64,000 bases of DNA from Alphaproteobacteria bacterium (lineage in GTDB: Bacteria; Pseudomonadota; Alphaproteobacteria; Rs-D84): assembly GCA_017502865.1 (NCBI GenBank), contig JAFVUD010000002.1, forward strand, positions 1-64,000, given 5' to 3'. A program made the translations under genes and the position numbers. The notes under the pieces are model-generated. The model had not been told where the DNA came from. It searched no databases and saw nothing but the letters and a program-made list of their open reading frames with translations. This document shows, piece after piece, positions 6,914-15,480 of this stretch (positions within the stretch are counted from its first letter, which is position 1; the number at the start of each line of letters is the position of its first letter).

Positions 6914-8710
6914 ATGGTAAAAGTAAGAGAAAAAAAGACAGCACCAGAAAAAGGTGCAAAACCAAAAACGCCCAAGGCGATTAAAGGTATGAACAAACAC
7001 GAAACCGATGCAAATGACGAAAAAGTCTATTTTATGGCGTTGGGCGGGTTGGAACACATTGGCCAGAATATGTATGTTTATAAATACAAAGGCAAATTCT
7101 TGGTCGTGGATTGCGGTATGGGATTTCTGGACGAAGAAATCGGTGCCGGCGATGTACAATACTGTGACACAACATGGTTGGAAAAACGTAAGAAAGACGT
7201 TGTTGGGTTCGTTATCACACACGGCCACGAAGACCATATTGGGGCATTAAAATACGTTTGGCCAAAGTTTAGAAAGCCAATTTACTGTACACGATTCCCA
7301 GCAGAAATTCTGCGTCAGACGTTTGCAGGTGTTGAAATGGATTTCGATCCAAAGAAAGACATTGTCGAATTTGACCACAATGGTGCAACACTGGATTTGG
7401 CACCGTTCGAAGTGGAAACGTTCCATGTGACCCATTCGGTTCCAGAAGCACAAATGTTGATTATTAAAACAGGTGCGGGGAAAATCCTGCATACGGGCGA
7501 CTGGACATTCAATGATGATATTCCAATCGAAGCACCAACGGATTTCGCACGTTTGCGTGAAATTGGGTCTGATCCAAAATTGTTGGCATGTATGTGCGAT
7601 TCTACGAATTCTGCGAAACAGACCAAGCAGACAACAGAAACCCAGGTTCGTGATACATTAACCGAAATTATGAAAAATGCCCCAGGACGTGTTCTGGTGA
7701 CGGGTTATTCACGCAGTTTGGCACGTATGAAAATGTTTTCCGAAGCCGCACGTGCCGCCGGTCGTGTTGCAGCGATTAAAGAACGCAGTAATCCAAACCC
7801 AGTACCATATGTTGGTTTGCCAGAATTCCGTGAAATGGGGATTAAATTTGGGTACCTGAACAAAGATGACGTGTATCTGCACAGCGAAATCAAAGATTTG
7901 CCAGCAGAAAAACAGGCAATATTCTTGACCGGGTCCCAGGGCGAAAAATTTGCAATGTTGACACGTCTGTGCCATGGCCAGGTTAAAGAATTAAAACTGA
8001 TGCCAACAGATACAGTTGTGTTCAGTGCAATTATTATTCCAGGTCGTGAACAGGATGTTTCGGCACTGTATAACAAATTGGCACGTATGGGTGTTAAAAC
8101 ACATACTATATTCGATACAGATAATCTGCACGCCAGTGGTCATGCAGGTCGCCCAGAACTGGAAAAATTCTATGATATGGTTCACCCCCAGGTTTCTGTT
8201 CCAATGCACGGGGATTATATCAACGAAATGCTGAACGGTAAAATGGCAATGGAACGTGGCGGTGCCAAACACATGATGGTTGTGCATAATGGTGAAATGA
8301 TTGCACTGAGTGATGGCAATGAACCATATGTCGCAGAAACAATCGAAACCAGTTATGTTGTTATGGAAGGCGAAACAGAACGCAGTGCCAACGACCAGGT
8401 TTATAAAAACCGTAAAAAGATTGCGTCAAACGGTGCGGTGTTCGTGACATTGCCAGTGGACAAACGTGGTTTCTTGAAAGGAACACCAGAAGTTTCCAGT
8501 GCCGGTGTGTTCGAAACAGACGAAACAGGCTTCATGAAACGCCAGATTCAAATTGAAATCACACGTGCGATTGATGGCCTGACCAAGGCAGAACGCAAGG
8601 ACAAAAACAACCTGCATCGTGCAGTTCAGGTTGCATCGAACAAGGTTATTCGTGCATCACTGGGGGCGGACAAAAAGCCACAATACAGTGTTCACTTTGT
8701 TCAAAAATAA
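6914..8710 (+). CDS. rnj: Ribonuclease J
   Basis: A metallo-beta-lactamase/beta-CASP RNase of 598 residues, acting as 5'-3' exonuclease and endonuclease in mRNA decay and rRNA maturation. The zinc motif HGHEDH lies near residues 102-107, with further ligands in 'FHVTHSVPEA' and 'HTGDW'; the beta-CASP part includes 'VLVTGYSRSLARM', 'TGSQGE' and 'SGHAGRPE'. The N-terminus has a basic extension of about 35 residues before the core. AAAAGGA lies 6 nt upstream of the ATG. RNase J is the usual decay enzyme in alphaproteobacteria. The long structured leader suggests post-transcriptional control. Confidence 0.95.
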   Translation: MVKVREKKTAPEKGAKPKTPKAIKGMNKHETDANDEKVYFMALGGLEHIGQNMYVYKYKGKFLVVDCGMGFLDEEIGAGDVQYCDTTWLEKRKKDVVGFVITHGHEDHIGALKYVWPKFRKPIYCTRFPAEILRQTFAGVEMDFDPKKDIVEFDHNGATLDLAPFEVETFHVTHSVPEAQMLIIKTGAGKILHTGDWTFNDDIPIEAPTDFARLREIGSDPKLLACMCDSTNSAKQTKQTTETQVRDTLTEIMKNAPGRVLVTGYSRSLARMKMFSEAARAAGRVAAIKERSNPNPVPYVGLPEFREMGIKFGYLNKDDVYLHSEIKDLPAEKQAIFLTGSQGEKFAMLTRLCHGQVKELKLMPTDTVVFSAIIIPGREQDVSALYNKLARMGVKTHTIFDTDNLHASGHAGRPELEKFYDMVHPQVSVPMHGDYINEMLNGKMAMERGGAKHMMVVHNGEMIALSDGNEPYVAETIETSYVVMEGETERSANDQVYKNRKKIASNGAVFVTLPVDKRGFLKGTPEVSSAGVFETDETGFMKRQIQIEITRAIDGLTKAERKDKNNLHRAVQVASNKVIRASLGADKKPQYSVHFVQK

Positions 8711-8717
8711 ATAAAAA

Positions 8718-8740
8718 CCCGCAGAAATGCGGGATTTTTA
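8718..8740 (+). terminator. Terminator of rnj
   Basis: CCCGCA-gaaa-TGCGGG followed by ATTTTTA. Confidence 0.8.
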
Positions 8741-8758
8741 TTTTTTATAAAAAAAGAC

Positions 8759-8787
8759 TTGCATTCAGTTAAAAGATATGTCAATAT
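8759..8787 (+). promoter_or_regulatory. Promoter of tRNA-Gly
   Basis: TTGCAT, 17-nt spacer, CAATAT, ending 12 nt before the mature tRNA 5' end. Confidence 0.45.
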
Positions 8788-8799
8788 ATGTGTCGCAAT

Positions 8800-8876
8800 G
8801 CGAGCGTAGCTCAGTTGGCTAGAGCGCAACCTTGCCAAGGTTGAGGTCGAGGGTTCGAGCCCCTTTGCTCGCACCA
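8800..8876 (+). tRNA. tRNA-Gly (GCC)
   Basis: A 77-nt cloverleaf with acceptor GCGAGCG/TGCTCGC, discriminator A and encoded CCA. The anticodon stem CAACC/GGTTG holds loop TTGCCAA, giving anticodon GCC. The T-loop is canonical (GGGTTCGAGCCC). It is followed by a terminator and a tail element. Confidence 0.97.
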
Positions 8877-8882
8877 GAATTT

Positions 8883-8906
8883 ACCACCCGAATGGGTGGT
8901 TTTTTA
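8883..8906 (+). terminator. First terminator after tRNA-Gly
   Basis: ACCACCC-gaat-GGGTGGT then T6. Confidence 0.85.
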
Positions 8907-8981
8907 TTAACCAAAGGGGCGAGAACCCGCAGGGTTGCGAGGCGAGACGGCACCGCCGGCGAAGTACTTTGCGGTGCACCA
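8907..8981 (+). repeat. tRNA-Gly tail element with a CCA-ended hairpin
   Basis: Starts with a GAACCC/GGGTT hairpin (about 8920-8933), then a 7-bp hairpin GCACCGC/GCGGTGC (8950-8977) whose 3' strand runs into ACCA. The last part, CTTTGC..GCACCA followed by ATTTACCACCC, imitates the true tRNA-Gly end and its terminator with only loop changes. It is more diverged than the Lys and His elements. Confidence 0.5.
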
Positions 8982-8987
8982 GTATTT

Positions 8988-9010
8988 ACCACCCGAAAGG
9001 GTGGTTTTTT
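8988..9010 (+). terminator. Second terminator after tRNA-Gly
   Basis: ACCACCC-gaaa-GGGTGGT then T6, a near copy of the first terminator with one loop base changed. Confidence 0.8.
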
Positions 9011-9016
9011 ATTAGA

Positions 9017-10093
9017 TTATTTTTGTTTTTGGAATAATTTTTGCTGGGCGGCCATATTTTTGTCGTCCAGTATCAGGCGCATTATACAATCACCACAGCG
9101 TTCGTGTTTGCACTTTAAGCAGCCTTCGTTTGGAACGAATTCACGGTATTCGGGGGCAACGTACATTGACTGATTTGCATATGCACGCAGCCATTCTGTG
9201 TATAATGCCGACCAACGTGGGTCCGCAGCCAATGCAGGCAATAATTTCGAAAAACGCTGGATAATGGCACGGCTGTATTTTTGTTCGGATTCTGCAACAT
9301 CTATGATATTTGATGCCGTCCCAGCGCAGCGATTATAAACGTATGCGGATTCAGGCACGGTGACAACGATATCTGCGTGCAATACCGCCAACATTGTGAA
9401 CAGCATATCTTCGTCCAGGGGCATCGTGGTTTCAAAACGCAAATTATTACCATCCAGGAATTCACGACGATACAGGGCGGCATTTGCAGTTTCACGGACA
9501 TCTGCATGTAATAAAACAGCACGTTTGTTATCTACAAATGAATCATATACGGCCGGTTTGTCATACATATGGCGACGAATGTAATTTTTTTCATAGTTAA
9601 ATGTGATTTTGCCCCCCAGCGCAACATCTGCATTATATTTCTGGGCCATGGTCAGCATACGGGCAAAATAATGATAATCTGGGGTCAGGTTGAATTCGGG
9701 CATTGTGGCAAATGCACGATGATTGATTTTCAGGCCTGAACGATTTGTAAAGTACGTATCAAATGAATCAAAGTGATGTTTAACAGAATCCCACGACAAG
9801 CCAACTGTGTCATCTGCATCAACGAACGAGATATATTTGCCACATGATATATCCACACCATTATTACGGGCCGTCGATACGCCGGCATTTTTTTGGGTTA
9901 ATAATACGATGTTGGTATTGTTGGCCTGGTATTTACGTACGATTTTGCCGGTATCATCGGTCGAGCCATCGTTAACAACGATAATTTCATTATAGCACAT
10001 ACCGCTTTGTGATAAAACACTGTCCAGGCACGCCCCAATCGTTTTTGCACCGTTATATACAGGAATGATTACAGATAAATCAGGTCTTGACAT
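9017..10093 (-). CDS. GT2 family glycosyltransferase
   Basis: A 358-residue enzyme. The N-terminal GT-A domain begins DLSVIIPVYNGAKTIGACLDS and has 'VVNDGSTDDT', 'GVSTARNNG' and the metal-binding 'SFVDADDTVG' typical of GT2 enzymes. The C-terminal part has a cysteine cluster, 'CLKCKHERCGDC', that may bind a metal. The downstream half of a two-gene unit, it starts 8 nt after the paralogue at 10102-11196. A role in capsule, LPS or glycoprotein synthesis is likely; the substrate cannot be read. Confidence 0.85.
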   Translation of the reverse strand: MSRPDLSVIIPVYNGAKTIGACLDSVLSQSGMCYNEIIVVNDGSTDDTGKIVRKYQANNTNIVLLTQKNAGVSTARNNGVDISCGKYISFVDADDTVGLSWDSVKHHFDSFDTYFTNRSGLKINHRAFATMPEFNLTPDYHYFARMLTMAQKYNADVALGGKITFNYEKNYIRRHMYDKPAVYDSFVDNKRAVLLHADVRETANAALYRREFLDGNNLRFETTMPLDEDMLFTMLAVLHADIVVTVPESAYVYNRCAGTASNIIDVAESEQKYSRAIIQRFSKLLPALAADPRWSALYTEWLRAYANQSMYVAPEYREFVPNEGCLKCKHERCGDCIMRLILDDKNMAAQQKLFQKQK

Positions 10094-10101
10094 AATGCCC
10101 C

Positions 10102-11196
10102 CTATTTCGTGTGTTGGTTACGGTTGGGTAATAATTTGGCCAGTCCACGTTCCAAGCGGGCCAAGTTTTTGTTATTATGCTGACATTCTTGACATGTTTG
10201 GGCCATACAAAAATTGCACGATGGTAATGGAAAATATCGCAGGTGTGAACGGATGCCGGCATAAGACATTGCACAATATTCACGCATATACTTCTTGTAC
10301 GTTTTGGCGTATTGCGGATATTTAGCCAATGCAGACAGGAACGAACCATAACGCTGGATAATTGCACGGGAATACATGCCACGGGCAGCGGCCGATGATA
10401 CGTAATCCGAATAATTTGTTAATGACCCACAGTGACGGTTGTACAAATACAGACTGTCACGGACGGTTGATACACGATTGGCATGCAATGTGGCCAACAT
10501 ACAGAACAATATGTCTTCGTCCAGGGGCATATCTGGTTCAAAACGCAAATTGTGTTTATTCAGCAAATCACGACGATAGACTGCAAAATTCGCACTTTCA
10601 CGTGTGTCCGACTGGGACAGTAATGTATGTTTTGTTTCAGGTGAAGAATCCATTACAGAATCATTAGAATACAGTAATGTGGACATAGAATATAATTCGC
10701 CATGAATACTGATTTTACCGCCAAATGCAATTTCTGCATTGTTTTTCCGGGCAGAATCAATCAAACGAGAGAAATATTTATTATCACCCAGTGGGTTAGC
10801 GGGGCCATTATCACGGCACTGGCCATAAACAATGGTCATATCGCCGCAATAAAACGGGGTGCCGGTATCGTATAAATACGGCAGGCAATTTTGGTACACT
10901 GCCCCAACCATGTCGTCGGCATCAACAAAACTGATATATTCGCCACGTGCCATATCCAGGCCGTGATTACGGGCGACGGATACGCCAGAATTTGGCTGAC
11001 ACGTCAATTCAATATTGGGATAGCGTAATGTATAGCCACGAACAATTGCGGCGGTTGAATCTTTGGAACCATCGTCTATGACAATTACCTGGGATTGGGG
11101 GAAGCAATCCTGGGCCAAAATGCTGTTCAGGCACCCACGAATGTATTTGGATGCGTTGTATGCAGGTATGATAATTGTTAGTAATGGTTCTTGCAT
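10102..11196 (-). CDS. GT2 family glycosyltransferase, paralogue
   Basis: A 364-residue enzyme with the same plan as its neighbour: 'LLTIIIPAYNASKYIRGCLNS', 'VIDDGSKDST', 'GVSVARNHGLD', 'SFVDADDMVG', and a C-terminal cysteine cluster 'CNFCMAQTCQEC'. The shared 'MPLDEDILFCML' and 'YSRAIIQRYGSFL' blocks show that the two arose by tandem duplication. No Shine-Dalgarno site is visible and the promoter ends 6 nt upstream, so it is probably translated from a leaderless mRNA. Confidence 0.85.
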   Translation of the reverse strand: MQEPLLTIIIPAYNASKYIRGCLNSILAQDCFPQSQVIVIDDGSKDSTAAIVRGYTLRYPNIELTCQPNSGVSVARNHGLDMARGEYISFVDADDMVGAVYQNCLPYLYDTGTPFYCGDMTIVYGQCRDNGPANPLGDNKYFSRLIDSARKNNAEIAFGGKISIHGELYSMSTLLYSNDSVMDSSPETKHTLLSQSDTRESANFAVYRRDLLNKHNLRFEPDMPLDEDILFCMLATLHANRVSTVRDSLYLYNRHCGSLTNYSDYVSSAAARGMYSRAIIQRYGSFLSALAKYPQYAKTYKKYMREYCAMSYAGIRSHLRYFPLPSCNFCMAQTCQECQHNNKNLARLERGLAKLLPNRNQHTK

Positions 11197-11202
11197 GACC
11201 TA

Positions 11203-11230
11203 AATATAGCCTAAAATATATTTTTGTCAA
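11203..11230 (-). promoter_or_regulatory. Promoter of the GT2 pair (leaderless)
   Basis: Minus strand TTGACA, 16-nt spacer, TATATT, ending 6 nt before ATG 11196. Confidence 0.6.
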
Positions 11231-11281
11231 TATAGAAATCGGTTTTTCTGTGTTTTTGTGCTTTACTTTTGGGAAAACATA

Positions 11282-11287
11282 TATAAT
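11282..11287 (+). promoter_or_regulatory. -10 element for the lysS leader
   Basis: TATAAT with a weak upstream -35 (GCTTTA/CTTTAC region). The transcript would begin near 11294, far upstream of lysS. Confidence 0.45.
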
Positions 11288-11332
11288 AATCATGGTCACA
11301 AACACAAAAAGAACAAACAAGCGCGTATAACA

Positions 11333-11362
11333 ATGAAATACACTTTGAAACGTTTTAATTGA
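11333..11362 (+). CDS. Candidate leader peptide MKYTLKRFN
   Basis: A nine-codon reading frame with AAA lysine codons at positions 2 and 6, ending 4 nt before the first arm of the antiterminator. No clear ribosome site precedes it. Its placement fits a translation-coupled attenuator of lysS, but this is inference. Confidence 0.35.
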   Translation: MKYTLKRFN

Positions 11363-11366
11363 TACG

Positions 11367-11418
11367 GTGCGACCATCAGATTTAGTGACGGACGCACTGT
11401 TTTGGCGTCCGTTTTTTT
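11367..11418 (+). promoter_or_regulatory. lysS attenuator: antiterminator and terminator
   Basis: The terminator is ACGGACGC (11388-11395) with GCGTCCGT (11405-11412) and a T7 run. GTGCGACC (11367-11374) can pair with GGACGCAC (11390-11397), one mismatch, which removes the left arm of the terminator. The two folds are mutually exclusive. The terminator lies between the promoter and lysS. Confidence 0.6.
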
Positions 11419-11445
11419 AAGTCAAAGAACAAGGGAATGATAAAA

Positions 11446-12912
11446 ATGGCTGAAAACAAGACAATATCGACAAATGAATTAGAAGCACGTCTGCAAAAGG
11501 CAGAAAATATTCGTGAACGTGATGGTGTTGTATGGAAGGATAAATTTGATCGCACACATACAATCGAAGCAGCACGTGATTTGGATGATGGTACAGCCGT
11601 TAAACTGGCCGGGCGTGTGACAGCGTTGCGCTGGCTGGGGAAATTGATGTTTGGTCGTATCTATGACATCAATGGCGAAATTCAGTTTTCTATGTCCCGT
11701 GAAGAATTGGGCGAAGAAAATTACAAGTTTATGAAGGCAAATGTCGATTTGGGTGATTTTATTGGCATTACAGGTGAACTGTATCACACAACAGCCGGTG
11801 AATTGACAGTCAAGGTAAGTGCTTATGAAATCTTGGCCAAGGCATTACGTCCCCTGCCCGAAAAATATCATGGGCTGACCGATATGGAAACCAGATACCG
11901 CCAGCGTTATTTGGATATCATTTCTAACCCAGAAGCACGCAATGCGTTGCTGGGGCGTTTCAAAATGACACAATACTGGCGTGATTTCATGAACAAAAAT
12001 GGGTTCTTGGAAATCGAAACGCCAATTATGCAGAATATTGCATCAGGTGCGGCGGCACGTCCATTTACCACACACCACAATGCGTTGGATACAGATTTCC
12101 AATTGCGTATTTCGCCAGAATTGTTCCTGAAACAGGCAATCGGTGCCGGGTTTGACCGTGTCTATGAAGTAGCCAAGGATTTCCGTAACGAAGGTATGGA
12201 TGCAATGCACCTGCAGGAATTTACAATGGTGGAATGGTATGCGGCATACTGGGATTACAAAAAGAACATTCAATTCACATGGGATTTGATTCAGGATTTG
12301 ATTATGAAGTGCCGTGGAACACTTCAAATCGAATACCAGGGTACAGCGTTGGATTTCAGTGAATATGAAATGATGGACTATACCGCAAAAATGAACGAAT
12401 TCTTTGGTTGCAACATATTAGACTTTGACGATGTTGATGTTCTGCGTCAAAAATTGGTTGACGAAGGCATGTTCCCAATGGCGGAATTGGAAGATTTGAA
12501 ATCGATTCCAACATTGGTTGATTATGTGTACAAGCGTAAGATTCGTGGAAATATTGTTAAGCCTACTTTCCTGTACAATTATCCAGCGTACATGGTACCA
12601 TTGGCACGCAGAAACGACGAAGACGTACGCCGTATCGACATGTACCAATTGTTGGTATGCGGTGCAGAAATCTGCAAAGGATATTCCGAATTGGTTAATC
12701 CAATCCAGCAGTTGGCTGCGTTCGAAGAACAGGCCAAGAATATCGCAGATGGCGACGAAGAAGCATTTAACCCAGATAACGACTTTGTTCGTGCAATGGA
12801 ACATGGGTTCCCACCTATTTCCGGCGTGGGCATGGGCGTAGACAGATTGGCCAGCATCATATTTGACCAGCCAACACTGCGTGACGTTATCTTGTTCCCA
12901 ATCATGAAGTAA
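11446..12912 (+). CDS. lysS: Lysyl-tRNA synthetase, class II
   Basis: Charges tRNA-Lys. The 488-residue protein has an N-terminal OB-fold anticodon domain (about residues 50-145), class II motif 2 'FRNEGMDAMHLQEFT', and motif 3 'GVGMGVDRL' near the end. Length and organisation are normal. ATG 11446 is preferred over the in-frame ATG 11437 because AAGGGA lies about 10 nt upstream; for 11437 it would be too close. Expression is probably controlled by the attenuator just upstream. Confidence 0.96.
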   Translation: MAENKTISTNELEARLQKAENIRERDGVVWKDKFDRTHTIEAARDLDDGTAVKLAGRVTALRWLGKLMFGRIYDINGEIQFSMSREELGEENYKFMKANVDLGDFIGITGELYHTTAGELTVKVSAYEILAKALRPLPEKYHGLTDMETRYRQRYLDIISNPEARNALLGRFKMTQYWRDFMNKNGFLEIETPIMQNIASGAAARPFTTHHNALDTDFQLRISPELFLKQAIGAGFDRVYEVAKDFRNEGMDAMHLQEFTMVEWYAAYWDYKKNIQFTWDLIQDLIMKCRGTLQIEYQGTALDFSEYEMMDYTAKMNEFFGCNILDFDDVDVLRQKLVDEGMFPMAELEDLKSIPTLVDYVYKRKIRGNIVKPTFLYNYPAYMVPLARRNDEDVRRIDMYQLLVCGAEICKGYSELVNPIQQLAAFEEQAKNIADGDEEAFNPDNDFVRAMEHGFPPISGVGMGVDRLASIIFDQPTLRDVILFPIMK

Positions 12913-12936
12913 TACACAGCAGGAGGTGTGTACCCC

Positions 12937-14349
12937 ATGACAGATTCAGTACCAGAAGATTATGCGGCTATGATGGCTGCGGACTTTGACAGAAAAAATA
13001 TGGCGAATATTGATAAAGCATTAGACGCCGGAAAAATTAATCAAGACGCAGCCGATTATTTACGAAAACTGTATTCCAACAGCATGGTGCAGTTTCGTGA
13101 AGTGTTTTATTTTCTGGGGAAATGTTTGGGGGCACCCAAGGCTGCGGTTATGCCGTACGATTATGAAAATGACTGTGCGACAGACAACCCAACACGTATT
13201 GCAGATATTACACCATCATCACCATATATCGTTAATCACCGATTGGATGCGGACCCAATGCGAAATCAATTCTTTTCCAGCGGTGATGGTCATAAAATTG
13301 ACCTGTCGGTGTCGTCGATTGTGACGGTTATTGTGGCCGCACAAAAGAGTCTGGATCGTGCATTAGACAAGATTACAGGTAAATATTATACAGATTATGT
13401 GAATGAAGTTGCACAGACGGCACACCGTGTACTGGTTGCCGCAGGCCGTGATGCGTCTGGACGTGCAATCGAAGAAAAAATTCGTGAAAAATTCGCAGAA
13501 AAATATATTTCAAATGCATCTGAAACAGTGTTAACACTGATTGGGCGTGGGCATGAAAAGATTGCTGTGGAAATGGTGCGTGCATTGGATAAAATCGAAA
13601 CACCGCATGAACGGTTACAGGACGTATGGCGTGTAAAATGCTTGTTCGATTTGGTACCCCAGGCACGTACATTTATGGAACGGTTATATGTTATGATGCC
13701 AGACCGTATTATTTCCAGTCGTGATAAATTCTATGACATGGAAAATCCACGAAATTATCGTGACGCAAAAATTATCATCAATATTTCCAAGAATCCAAAC
13801 CAGGTTATTCCAATGGAAATTATTTGCCAGGTGCGTACGTTCTTTGAATTTGAACGCAAGACCCATGGTGAATACGAAGCCGCACGAAAGAAAAAGTGTG
13901 CAAAATCCGACAGTATAGAAGCCAAAATGGCATCGTTCATGGAAGATGGCATCAAAGAATATAACAAGAAAATCTGTGACTGTCTGGAAGATTTGTTCGA
14001 CCGTGTGGGTTGGAACATTTTGTATGGCCAAGACGGCACAGTTTCTATGTTCGAAGGATTCCCAAAGGAATGTAAACTGTATTACCCGCAAAAGGTACTG
14101 GACAACATTATGGAGAAGTTAGAAGACGCCATAACAAACGAAGTATTTCGTGTATGTGATGCACCCGCCAAACTGACCCCGGGGCAACAAAGCGAAATCT
14201 TTCGTTTTATGTCACGGTTCGTACTGGTTGCGGCAATGCCGTATATGCAGCGTGACTGGGCCATGCCGGCGGATACCCAGGCGGGGAAATTATTTAACTT
14301 TGTCATGAAAGAAGTTCAGCGGTACTATAAAAAATCGTCACAGAACTAG
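12937..14349 (+). CDS. Divergent RelA/SpoT-like nucleotidyltransferase candidate
   Basis: A 470-residue protein lying 24 nt downstream of lysS, with AGGAGG 10 nt before the ATG. A central region (about residues 230-320) resembles the RelA/SpoT synthetase fold: 'RLQDVWRVKCLFDLV' in place of 'R..D..G.R..V', then 'NYRDAKIIINIS', and 'PMEIICQVRTFFEFERKTHGEYE' matching the conserved 'E.QIRT....AE...A' strand and helix. The N-terminal 220 residues and C-terminal 130 residues are mainly helical and match nothing I know. No HD hydrolase, TGS or ACT domain is seen. It may make an alarmone or modify RNA or protein; the assignment is by motif only. Confidence 0.5.
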   Translation: MTDSVPEDYAAMMAADFDRKNMANIDKALDAGKINQDAADYLRKLYSNSMVQFREVFYFLGKCLGAPKAAVMPYDYENDCATDNPTRIADITPSSPYIVNHRLDADPMRNQFFSSGDGHKIDLSVSSIVTVIVAAQKSLDRALDKITGKYYTDYVNEVAQTAHRVLVAAGRDASGRAIEEKIREKFAEKYISNASETVLTLIGRGHEKIAVEMVRALDKIETPHERLQDVWRVKCLFDLVPQARTFMERLYVMMPDRIISSRDKFYDMENPRNYRDAKIIINISKNPNQVIPMEIICQVRTFFEFERKTHGEYEAARKKKCAKSDSIEAKMASFMEDGIKEYNKKICDCLEDLFDRVGWNILYGQDGTVSMFEGFPKECKLYYPQKVLDNIMEKLEDAITNEVFRVCDAPAKLTPGQQSEIFRFMSRFVLVAAMPYMQRDWAMPADTQAGKLFNFVMKEVQRYYKKSSQN

Positions 14350-14353
14350 CCAT

Positions 14354-14400
14354 ATGCCCCCATTGTTCAAATTAGGATTAAGGACAAATTGGGGGTATTC
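14354..14400 (+). terminator. Possible terminator of the lysS unit
   Basis: CCCCC (14357-14361) pairs with GGGGG (14391-14395), with inner TTGT/ACAA, followed by a T-rich stretch. Confidence 0.4.
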
Positions 14401-14496
14401 TTATTTCCTTGATTTTTGTATGTAAAAAATGAAATAATTATATCAGGTTCTTAGGGAACACACAGAACCATAACAAGCATAAGAAAGGATACAATT

Positions 14497-14838
14497 ATGC
14501 GTCAGGGAAAAGTAAAATGGTATAACGGTAAAAAATGCTTTGGCTTTATTACCCCAGACACACCAAATGAAAATGGTAATACAGATGATGTATTTGTTCA
14601 TTCTAGTTCATTGAAAGCAGCAGGCATTCGATTCTTGAACGAAAACGACATTGTCGAATTCGAAGAAGAAGTACGCAATGATAAATTATCTGCAACAACT
14701 ATTACACTGATTCAGCGTGACGAAGAATCTGCAAAACGTTTCCAGGAACGCCGTGCAGAACGCAGACGTGCAATCGAAGATCGCAAACAACGTGAAGAGA
14801 AATCTAGCCGTCGTGGTTTTGCGTTCTGGAAAAAATAA
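14497..14838 (+). CDS. Cold-shock domain protein with charged tail
   Basis: A 113-residue protein. Residues 1-70 form a cold-shock domain: 'GKVKWYNGKKCFGFITPD' with RNP1 'KCFGFI', and 'DVFVHSSSL' containing RNP2. It would bind single-stranded RNA or DNA. The C-terminal 40 residues are an Arg/Glu-rich helix (RFQERRAERRRAIEDRKQRE) absent from the minimal CspA. AAAGGA lies 8 nt upstream. The leader has a GGTTC...GAACC inverted repeat (14446-14470) that could act as a temperature-sensitive structure; that is inference. Confidence 0.9.
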   Translation: MRQGKVKWYNGKKCFGFITPDTPNENGNTDDVFVHSSSLKAAGIRFLNENDIVEFEEEVRNDKLSATTITLIQRDEESAKRFQERRAERRRAIEDRKQREEKSSRRGFAFWKK

Positions 14839-14856
14839 TTTAATAAATTGTTTTTC

Positions 14857-14880
14857 AATCCCCCGTTTGGGGGATTTTTA
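14857..14880 (+). terminator. Terminator of the cold-shock gene
   Basis: AATCCCCC-gttt-GGGGGATT then TTTATT. Confidence 0.85.
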
Positions 14881-14938
14881 TTGAAAATATTTTCACATTG
14901 GCATACAATACACACAGACAAAAACGAAAGGATTTAAT

Positions 14939-15478
14939 ATGTGGACAGCAATCGCAATTATCGCAGTTATTTTTCTGTATATGGTCGCAGTATATAACGG
15001 TTTAATCGCACGTAAAAACCAAGCACGTGAAGCATGGGCAACAATTGATACACAATTAAAACGCAGATATGATTTGATTCCTAATTTGGTTGAAACTGTG
15101 CGTGGGGCGGCAAAACACGAAAAAGAAACACTGGATGCGGTTATTCGTGCACGCAATAATGCAATGGCGGCAAATGGTCCGGCCAGTGGTGACAAACAAA
15201 ACAAGTTGACCGAAACACTGAAAAGTTTGTTCGCCGTGGCGGAAAGTTATCCGGATTTGAAGGCAAACCAAAACTTTATCGAACTGCAACGTGAATTGAC
15301 AGATACAGAAACAAAAATTCAGGCGGCACGCCAATTCTATAACACAGTTGTAATGGGGTTGAACACACAGATTCAGCAATTCCCATCAAACATCGTGGCA
15401 CGCATGTTTAATATTACCGAAGATAAAATGTTCGAAATTGATGAAGCAGAAAAAGTCGCACCAAAGGTGGCGTTTTAA
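14939..15478 (+). CDS. lemA: LemA family protein
   Basis: A 179-residue protein with an N-terminal transmembrane helix (residues 3-22), then 'ARKNQAREAWATIDTQLKRRYDLIPNLVETVRGAAKHE', the family signature, and a long helical periplasmic body. The exact role of LemA proteins is not settled. A promoter TTGAAA-17-TACAAT lies just upstream. It is followed at 2 nt by the PHP phosphoesterase gene, forming an operon. Length is normal. Confidence 0.93.
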   Translation: MWTAIAIIAVIFLYMVAVYNGLIARKNQAREAWATIDTQLKRRYDLIPNLVETVRGAAKHEKETLDAVIRARNNAMAANGPASGDKQNKLTETLKSLFAVAESYPDLKANQNFIELQRELTDTETKIQAARQFYNTVVMGLNTQIQQFPSNIVARMFNITEDKMFEIDEAEKVAPKVAF

Positions 15479-15480
15479 TC

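Noticed and set aside
8907..8981. REP/ERIC-type palindromic repeat
   Set aside because: Sequences are tied to tRNA ends and copy the terminator; no other copies were noticed between protein genes in this window.
11333..11418. T-box riboswitch for lysS
   Set aside because: No T-box bulge sequence or specifier loop is seen, and T-boxes are essentially absent from proteobacteria.
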